From positions 1 through 11,344 of the forward strand of contig UQRG01000038.1 of assembly GCA_900543365.1 (NCBI GenBank): a stretch of DNA of 11,344 nt. Direction: 5' to 3'. Position 1 is the stretch's first letter. Each line of letters begins with the position of its first letter. The stretch is from an uncultured Eubacterium sp. (GTDB lineage: Bacteria > Bacillota > Clostridia > Lachnospirales > CAG-274). Of the stretch, positions 6,790-11,344 are shown one piece after another. Made by a program: the position numbers and the translations under genes. The notes below the pieces were generated by a model, which ran no database searches, was not told where the DNA came from, and worked only from the letters and a program-made list of their open reading frames with translations.

Positions 6790-7395
6790 TTAATTCTCTC
6801 CCTTAAACTTTTTAATAAATTCTATATTTCTTTTAGTTTTATTTTTAGCACAATTTATTGCATCTTTTAAATCTGAAACTGTTTTTTCAAGTTCATCATT
6901 AATTATTAAATAATCATAACTATCAACATATTCAACTTCACTTAAAGCAGTTTCAAGTCTTTGTTCGATAACATCTTGAGCCTCAGTTTCTCTTCCCTCA
7001 AGACGCTCTCTTAATACATTAATATCAGGTGTAGTCATAAATATTAATACGGCATCAGGCACAGTAGCTTTAACTTGCATTGCACCTTGAACTTCAATCT
7101 CAAGTATAATATTATTACCATTATTTATTTGCTCTAAAACATATTCCTTAGGTGTTCCATAATAGTTGCCATTAAATTGAGCGTACTCAAAAAATTCACC
7201 GTTTGCAATCATTTTTTCAAATTCTTCTCTAGTTTTAAAGAAATATGTAACTCCCTCTTTATCTCCTGGTCTGGGATTTCTGGAAGTAGCTGAAATTGAA
7301 ACAGAAAAATCCTCATCTTTTAAAAACTGTTCAAGTACAGTACCTTTGCCAGAGCCAGAAGGTCCAGAAAGTACAACTAACATACCTTTTTGCAT
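6790..7395 (-). CDS. gmk: Guanylate kinase
   Basis: This 201-residue cytoplasmic kinase converts GMP to GDP with ATP. The P-loop GPSGSGKGT is at residues 11-19. The GMP-binding segment SATSRNPRPGDKEGVTYFF begins at residue 35, with Arg39 and Arg42 in the positions that hold the GMP phosphate in the family. LEIEVQGAMQV at about 98-108 is another conserved block. The frame extends five codons upstream to a TTG at 7410, but that TTG overlaps the ribosome site; the ATG at 7395 sits 7 nt after GAGGAG and gives the usual N terminus (MQKGMLVVLSGPSG). It lies 21 nt after yicC. In many Firmicutes a small remA (DUF370) gene separates yicC and gmk; it is absent here. Confidence 0.97.
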   Translation of the reverse strand: MQKGMLVVLSGPSGSGKGTVLEQFLKDEDFSVSISATSRNPRPGDKEGVTYFFKTREEFEKMIANGEFFEYAQFNGNYYGTPKEYVLEQINNGNNIILEIEVQGAMQVKATVPDAVLIFMTTPDINVLRERLEGRETEAQDVIEQRLETALSEVEYVDSYDYLIINDELEKTVSDLKDAINCAKNKTKRNIEFIKKFKGEN

Positions 7396-7402
7396 AATAA
7401 CA

Positions 7403-7408
7403 CTCCTC
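7403..7408 (-). promoter_or_regulatory. Ribosome binding site deciding the gmk start
   Basis: The minus strand reads GAGGAG, 7 nt before the ATG at 7395. The alternative TTG start at 7410 overlaps this site and has no good ribosome site of its own. Confidence 0.8.
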
Positions 7409-7416
7409 AATAAAAA

Positions 7417-8298
7417 TTACTCAATATTTTGTATTTGTTCTCTAATTTTTTCAATTTCACTTTTAGTATCAACAATAATATTAGTAATTTCAAGGTCATT
7501 TGATTTTGAGCCAATAGTATTTACCTCTCTATTCATTTCTTGAACAAGGAAATCAAGTTTTCTTCCAACTGGCACAGATTCTTCAATTATTGAATTCATT
7601 TGTTCAATATGGCTATATAATCTAGTTATTTCTTCATCAATACAAGCTTTGTCTGAGAAAATAAGCACTTCTGTAAGTATTCTAGATTCATCAACTTGTA
7701 CCTCATCAAATTCCTTAAGCTTATCTTCAAGTCTTTTTCTATAATCTTTAGCCACCTCTGGAGCTCTATTGTTAATTTTATTAACTGCATTAAAAATAGT
7801 TTCAAGCTTTTCGTGAATATTTTTCTTTAAAGTTTCTCCTTCTTTTAATCGCATTTCAACGAAATTATCAATAGCATCAATAGTAGCATTCATTAAGCAA
7901 GCAAAAATCTCTTTTTCGGCCTCTTCATTTGTTATTCCCTTATTTACTGTTATAATATCAGGAAATTTAGCAACGATGTCAAGAGTAATATTATCTTCAA
8001 TATTAAATTTATTCCTCAATTCATCAAGAGCTGATATATAGCCCTTAGCAAGATTATCATTGACAGTTATATTTATGTCATCTTCAGAAAAACTCTCAAA
8101 ATTAACATATACATCAATTTTACCTCTAAATACTTTAGATGTAATAGCCTTTTTTATAGCATCTTCATATACAAGCATAGTTCTAGGCATTTTAATATTA
8201 ATGTCATTGTATCTATGATTAACTGCTTTAATTTCTACTACAAATTTACGGTTATATAAAGTACACTCACCTCTACCATAACCTGTCATACTTTTCAT
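7417..8298 (-). CDS. yicC: YicC/YloC family endoribonuclease
   Basis: The 293-residue product has the YicC family architecture: an N-terminal block starting MKSMTGYGRG and VEIKAVNHRYNDINIKMPR, a long helical middle, and the C-terminal DUF1732 region (SVPVGRKLDFLVQEMNREVNTIGSKSND). E. coli YicC has been reported as an endoribonuclease that takes part in RNA decay; transfer of that activity to this protein is inference by family. The reading frame can be extended eight codons to an ATG at 8322, but the start at 8298 has GAGG 9 nt upstream and gives the family's canonical N terminus. It is the first gene of the leftward operon and diverges from rqcH. Confidence 0.92.
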   Translation of the reverse strand: MKSMTGYGRGECTLYNRKFVVEIKAVNHRYNDINIKMPRTMLVYEDAIKKAITSKVFRGKIDVYVNFESFSEDDINITVNDNLAKGYISALDELRNKFNIEDNITLDIVAKFPDIITVNKGITNEEAEKEIFACLMNATIDAIDNFVEMRLKEGETLKKNIHEKLETIFNAVNKINNRAPEVAKDYRKRLEDKLKEFDEVQVDESRILTEVLIFSDKACIDEEITRLYSHIEQMNSIIEESVPVGRKLDFLVQEMNREVNTIGSKSNDLEITNIIVDTKSEIEKIREQIQNIE

Positions 8299-8307
8299 AA
8301 GTACATA

Positions 8308-8311
8308 CCTC
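8308..8311 (-). promoter_or_regulatory. Ribosome binding site deciding the yicC start
   Basis: GAGG on the minus strand is 9 nt before the ATG at 8298. It lies inside the extended frame that starts at 8322, so the shorter protein is favoured. Confidence 0.6.
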
Positions 8312-8341
8312 GCATTTCTCATTACATAGTAATTTAATTTT

Positions 8342-8370
8342 ATTATACAACATTTTCTCTATAATTAAAA
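8342..8370 (-). promoter_or_regulatory. Probable promoter of the yicC-gmk-rpoZ operon
   Basis: A perfect TATAAT is present on the minus strand (8347-8342). The hexamer at a 17-bp spacing is TTTTAA, a poor -35. Transcription would start near 8335 and give a leader of about 37 nt to the yicC ATG at 8298. Confidence 0.5.
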
Positions 8371-8392
8371 GTCTTTTTTTAATTTTTTAATA

Positions 8393-8420
8393 TTGAAATT
8401 ATTAATAAGTATGTTATAAT
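8393..8420 (+). promoter_or_regulatory. Promoter of rqcH with extended -10
   Basis: TTGAAA (8393-8398), a 16-bp spacer and TATAAT (8415-8420), with TG one base upstream of the -10 (TGTTATAAT). The predicted start is near 8427, giving a leader of about 73 nt that contains a small hairpin, AAGTCT (8449-8454) with AGACTT (8462-8467). Confidence 0.65.
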
Positions 8421-8483
8421 AACATAAATAATAAATACAGTGCAACTTAAGTCTCGAATGAAGACTTTAAATATTATAAATAT

Positions 8484-8489
8484 GAGGAG
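8484..8489 (+). promoter_or_regulatory. Ribosome binding site deciding the rqcH start
   Basis: GAGGAG lies 10 nt before the ATG at 8500. An in-frame GTG at 8440 would add 20 residues (MQLKSRMKTLNIINMRRYIN), but it lacks a ribosome site and the family start MAFDG is at 8500. Confidence 0.75.
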
Positions 8490-8499
8490 ATACATTAAT

Positions 8500-10260
8500 A
8501 TGGCATTTGACGGTATAACCATTTCAGCTCTTATTTCTGAAATTAAAGATAAAATAGTTGGTGGACGAATTGACAAAATTTATCAGCCTGAAAACGATGA
8601 AATTATTTTAAGCATAAGAAGTTTTGGTAATGCTTATAAATTACTTCTCACAGCAAATCCTTCTAATCCTAAATTTCATTTTACAAAAGAAAGCAGAAGT
8701 AATCCCTTAAACCCGCCCCTCTTTTGTATGGTAATGCGTAAACACCTCCAAAGTGGCAAAATCGTTAATATAGAACAGCCTGATTTTGACAGAATAATAA
8801 ATATTTATGTTGAGTCTATAAACGAACTTGGTGATTATTCTACTAAAAAACTTGTTCTTGAAATAATGGGGAGACACAGTAATTTGATTTTAACCGATGA
8901 AAACAATATAATTCTTGACTGTATAAAACATATAAACCATGATAAAAGTTCTGTTAGGGAAGTTCTGCCTGGAAAAGAATATATACTACCTCCAGCTCAA
9001 GACAAGTGTAACACTCTTGATTTAGATTATAATAATTTTAAGAATAACTTTAATAAATGTCTAAACAAAAAAGCACAATCGATGATATATCAAAGCTACA
9101 CAGGTATTAGTCCTGTTGTTGCATCAGAAATATGTAATAGAAGTAATGTTGATTCATCAACATTTTGTGAGTCATTAAATGATAATGATTGCGACAATAT
9201 TTATAAGGCATTTTTAGAAGTTGTAATTGATATAAAAAACAATAAATTTGCACCTCAACTTATTAAAAACGAAGTTGGTAAAATAGTCGATTTTTCTCCT
9301 ATAAATATGACACAATTCTCTACATTTAACATTCAACATTATTCTTCAATGTCTGAACTAGTGGAGGATTTTTACAGAACTAGAGATTTTACTTATAGAA
9401 TAAATCAAAAAACTCAAGATTTAAAGAAACTTGTTTCTCAAAACATTGAAAGATGCGTAAGGAAAAAGGAAATACAAATTAAAACACTAAAAGATATTGA
9501 GAACAGAGATGAATTAAGACTTTGGGGTGAACTTATTACTGCTAATATATATTCTATAAAAAAGGGTATGACAACTGTTAAACTTTCTAATTTTTACTCA
9601 GAAAATTATGAAACAATTACTATACCTATTGACGGAAATAAGACACCTGCTGAAAATGCACAAAAGTATTTTAAGGCTTATAACAAAGCTAAACGAACAT
9701 TCGATGCTTTACAAGACCAAATAAAGTCAAATGACGAAGAACTTGAATATCTCGAAGGTGTTTTAGCATCTGTTGGAAACTGCACAGAAGAACAGGATAT
9801 TAAAGAGATTAGACAAGAATTAAGAGAAAATGGCTATATTAAGAAAATAAAAGCTGGAAAAGGCAAGGTTTCACAAAAGAAATCTAAACCTCTACACTTT
9901 ATATCATCAGATGGTTATGATATATTCGTTGGCAAAAACAATTTTCAAAATGATGAGCTTACTCTAAAAATTGCTAGACCTCGGGATATGTGGTTCCATA
10001 CCAAAAATATCCCCGGTTCTCATGTAATAGTTATATATAAAGGCGAAGATTTTCCTAATACAACCCTTACAGAAGCTGCAGAACTCGCTGCATATTATAG
10101 CAAAGCTCAAGATACTCCTCTTGTACCTGTTGATTACACAGAAAAGAAAAATGTAAAAAAACCAAATGGCGCAAAACCTGGTATGGTTATATACGAAACA
10201 AATAAAACAGCTTATGTAGATTCTAATGACAAAATCATAAATAAACTTCAGCAAAAATAA
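8500..10260 (+). CDS. rqcH: RqcH, NFACT-family ribosome quality control protein
   Basis: The 586-residue protein belongs to the NFACT family (also annotated as fibronectin-binding protein FbpA/YloA; eukaryotic relatives Rqc2/NEMF). Bacterial RqcH binds obstructed 50S subunits and directs addition of C-terminal alanine tails that mark stalled peptides for degradation. The NFACT-N domain spans about 1-270, with Asp97-Arg98 in PDFDRI, the pair shown to be essential for tRNA recognition in B. subtilis RqcH, and EIMGRHSNLIL at 121-131. A helical and coiled-coil middle follows (about 285-450). The NFACT-R domain (about 465-575) has PRDMWFHTKNIPGSHV with its conserved D-x-W-x-H and GSHV residues. 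A basic Lys-rich linker (about 448-463) precedes it. It is divergent from yicC and convergent with the downstream uncharacterised gene. Surface adhesion roles reported for relatives are not supported by any signal peptide. Confidence 0.95.
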   Translation: MAFDGITISALISEIKDKIVGGRIDKIYQPENDEIILSIRSFGNAYKLLLTANPSNPKFHFTKESRSNPLNPPLFCMVMRKHLQSGKIVNIEQPDFDRIINIYVESINELGDYSTKKLVLEIMGRHSNLILTDENNIILDCIKHINHDKSSVREVLPGKEYILPPAQDKCNTLDLDYNNFKNNFNKCLNKKAQSMIYQSYTGISPVVASEICNRSNVDSSTFCESLNDNDCDNIYKAFLEVVIDIKNNKFAPQLIKNEVGKIVDFSPINMTQFSTFNIQHYSSMSELVEDFYRTRDFTYRINQKTQDLKKLVSQNIERCVRKKEIQIKTLKDIENRDELRLWGELITANIYSIKKGMTTVKLSNFYSENYETITIPIDGNKTPAENAQKYFKAYNKAKRTFDALQDQIKSNDEELEYLEGVLASVGNCTEEQDIKEIRQELRENGYIKKIKAGKGKVSQKKSKPLHFISSDGYDIFVGKNNFQNDELTLKIARPRDMWFHTKNIPGSHVIVIYKGEDFPNTTLTEAAELAAYYSKAQDTPLVPVDYTEKKNVKKPNGAKPGMVIYETNKTAYVDSNDKIINKLQQK

Positions 10261-10273
10261 AATTGTTCAAAAC

Positions 10274-10298
10274 AAAAAATATTGCAATAACAATATTT
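10274..10298 (-). terminator. Probable terminator for the leftward gene at the right end
   Basis: On the minus strand AAATATTG (10298-10291) pairs with CAATATTT (10284-10277) around a 6-nt loop, and the T-run continues to 10274, followed by G and further T's. It shares 10293-10298 with the longer stem-loop next to it, so the two structures compete. All but one pair in each arm are A-U, so the stem alone is weak. Confidence 0.45.
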
Positions 10299-10339
10299 GC
10301 TCCTTATTCAACTTTATCAGTTGAATAAGGAGCAAATAT
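10293..10339. repeat. Perfect 21-bp stem-loop between convergent genes
   Basis: The arms 10293-10313 and 10319-10339 are perfect reverse complements around a 5-nt loop (TTATC). The inner arm sequence is GCTCCTTATTCAACT / AGTTGAATAAGGAGC. It begins 32 nt after the rqcH stop. There is no T-run on the plus side (AAATATATATAC follows), so it is not a standard terminator for rqcH; in the leftward direction it is followed by the T-rich short hairpin. It may act as a transcript-end structure for both genes, or be the trace of a small palindromic repeat element. Confidence 0.7.
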
Positions 10340-10395
10340 ATATACAATGCCAAAATTAGAATTTTCATCAGCCTAAGCTATATAAAAAGCCTATT

Positions 10396-11344
10396 TTATT
10401 GAACATTATCTACTTTATTATAACTTATTCCTTCAGTATAATTAAACTTAACAGTTGAACCAACTACATAATTTAATATACTTATATTATCAACTACACT
10501 TACATCAAAAAGTTTATCACTACCATTTAACTTAATAAAATAATGACTATTACCATCAACTATAATTTCAGAAATTTTTTGAATAACTCCTTCAATTTCA
10601 CTAATTTTATGTGATGTTTCATCTGTGTTTTCTATTCCACTATTATTCATTAACTTAATGTAATTCTGTTCGCATTCAAGTATAGAGTTACCAACTGCAA
10701 CAATTTGATATTTTTCAATATTAACCATTGCATATTCCTTAACAAGACCTGCATCATCTTTTAAAGCCATAAAGTAAGTTGGTTGATTAGCAATATTAAG
10801 AAGAAGCGGAAATGTTGCCTTATACCCTAAATTCTGAACTTGACCTTCAGCAGATGCCATAGCTGAGTACTCTTCTGCACCAGCTATTGAATAATATCTT
10901 GTTTCTGCTGTTCTCTGATTCATAAGAACAAAACCAACATTAGACTGGTCACCTGCAACTGATGTAACACCAGTATAAACCCATACATCGTCATCAAGTG
11001 CAATGTAATTGTAACCATAAGTAGTTTGCAAGCAACCCTTTTGACCTATTAAACTATTAATATAACCACCGCTTAATTTGCCGTAATAGTCATAATAATC
11101 AATTAATAAATCAGCAGAATATACTCTGTCAACCCAATTAGGTACTTCATCAATGCTATAAAGACTTGTAGTTCCATCAATAGCATTAACAATAACAACT
11201 TTTTTAATTTTTATACCACCAAATAAACCAATAGTATAATCTCTAACAGGACAAATCCAAACAGGAGTACCATTATCATCAATTTCAAAGGAAATATTAT
11301 CAAAAATATATGTTGGATAATTAAATCTCAAGTGTCTGTATATA
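10396..11344 (-). CDS. Uncharacterised conserved protein, 3' part only
   Basis: The frame is open to the window edge, so the 5' end lies outside. A TTG at 11331 could be read as a start, but the frame continues upstream as IYRH, there is no ribosome site, and the visible protein begins in the middle of a domain. About 315 residues are seen. Blocks include a Trp/Pro-rich segment (GTPVWICPVRDYTIGLFGG, about 25-43), VPNWVDRVYSADLL (about 67-80), Y-G-K-L-S-G-G-Y (about 86-94), a central core GVTSVAGDQSNVGFVLMNQR, and AEEYSAMASAEGQVQNLGYKATFPLLLNI followed by PTYFMALKDDAGLVKEYAMVN. After a Ser/Asn/Glu-rich linker (about 232-245), the last 70 residues look like a small all-beta, possibly OB-like domain. 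No membrane segment is visible in this part. From memory, similar blocks occur in the C-terminal halves of larger uncharacterised Firmicutes proteins; I cannot assign a function. Confidence 0.75.
   Translation of the reverse strand, partial: IYRHLRFNYPTYIFDNISFEIDDNGTPVWICPVRDYTIGLFGGIKIKKVVIVNAIDGTTSLYSIDEVPNWVDRVYSADLLIDYYDYYGKLSGGYINSLIGQKGCLQTTYGYNYIALDDDVWVYTGVTSVAGDQSNVGFVLMNQRTAETRYYSIAGAEEYSAMASAEGQVQNLGYKATFPLLLNIANQPTYFMALKDDAGLVKEYAMVNIEKYQIVAVGNSILECEQNYIKLMNNSGIENTDETSHKISEIEGVIQKISEIIVDGNSHYFIKLNGSDKLFDVSVVDNISILNYVVGSTVKFNYTEGISYNKVDNVQ

Noticed and set aside
8379..8576. Minus-strand 65-codon frame across the rqcH promoter and start
   Set aside because: It overlaps the rqcH promoter, leader and first codons in antisense; the product is a hydrophobic Ile/Leu string with no ribosome site seen.
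1..11344. tRNA, rRNA, riboswitch, CRISPR array, insertion sequence or prophage genes
   Set aside because: I looked for cloverleaf-like GC islands, regular spaced repeats, transposase or phage motifs and found none. Apart from the short leaders described, the sequence is almost all core coding DNA.

Overview
The window is AT-rich chromosomal DNA that looks like a low-GC anaerobic Firmicute, most likely a member of the Clostridia (Lachnospirales-like). This rests on strong AGGAGG-type ribosome sites, consensus -10/-35 promoters, intrinsic terminators, and a housekeeping block whose order matches the Firmicutes yicC/yloC-gmk-rpoZ-priA-def-fmt neighbourhood with rqcH (yloA-like) beside it. I see no insertion sequence, prophage, CRISPR array, tRNA or rRNA.

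Layout, left to right. Positions 33-1655 (minus) hold amtB followed by a PII gene (glnK-like), the classic ammonium transporter and regulator pair. Positions 1662-1875 are a dense regulatory gap: a near-consensus promoter (TTGACT, 17 bp, TATAAT), an intrinsic terminator starting about 5 nt after the expected transcription start, and a 10-bp inverted repeat before the amtB ribosome site. Positions 1876-8298 (minus) are a run of genes read yicC, gmk, rpoZ, priA, def, fmt, zinc membrane peptidase. Spacings are short, except for an 82-nt gap with an internal intrinsic terminator between rpoZ and priA and a 59-nt gap before the peptidase gene. Positions 8299-8499 are a divergent promoter region. 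Positions 8500-10260 (plus) encode RqcH, the NFACT ribosome quality control protein. A convergent gap at 10261-10395 holds a perfect 21-bp stem-loop. The right end (10396 to the window edge, minus) is the 3' part of an uncharacterised gene whose reading frame is still open at the edge.

How the genes fit together. fmt and def are the two ends of the formyl-methionine cycle (formylation of initiator tRNA, then removal of formyl from new proteins). rpoZ and gmk supply the polymerase omega subunit and GDP. priA restarts stalled replication forks. yicC is an RNA-decay nuclease and rqcH acts on stalled ribosomes, so the divergent pair has an RNA/translation surveillance flavour. The amtB-glnK pair is a separate nitrogen unit with its own promoter.

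Four start codons were moved downstream on ribosome-site evidence: amtB (1655), gmk (7395), yicC (8298) and rqcH (8500). The window is mostly ordinary core genome. The most interesting signals are in non-coding DNA: the apparent promoter-terminator attenuator ahead of amtB, the terminator within the rpoZ-priA gap, and the overlapping stem-loops downstream of rqcH. I found no convincing new multi-gene system.
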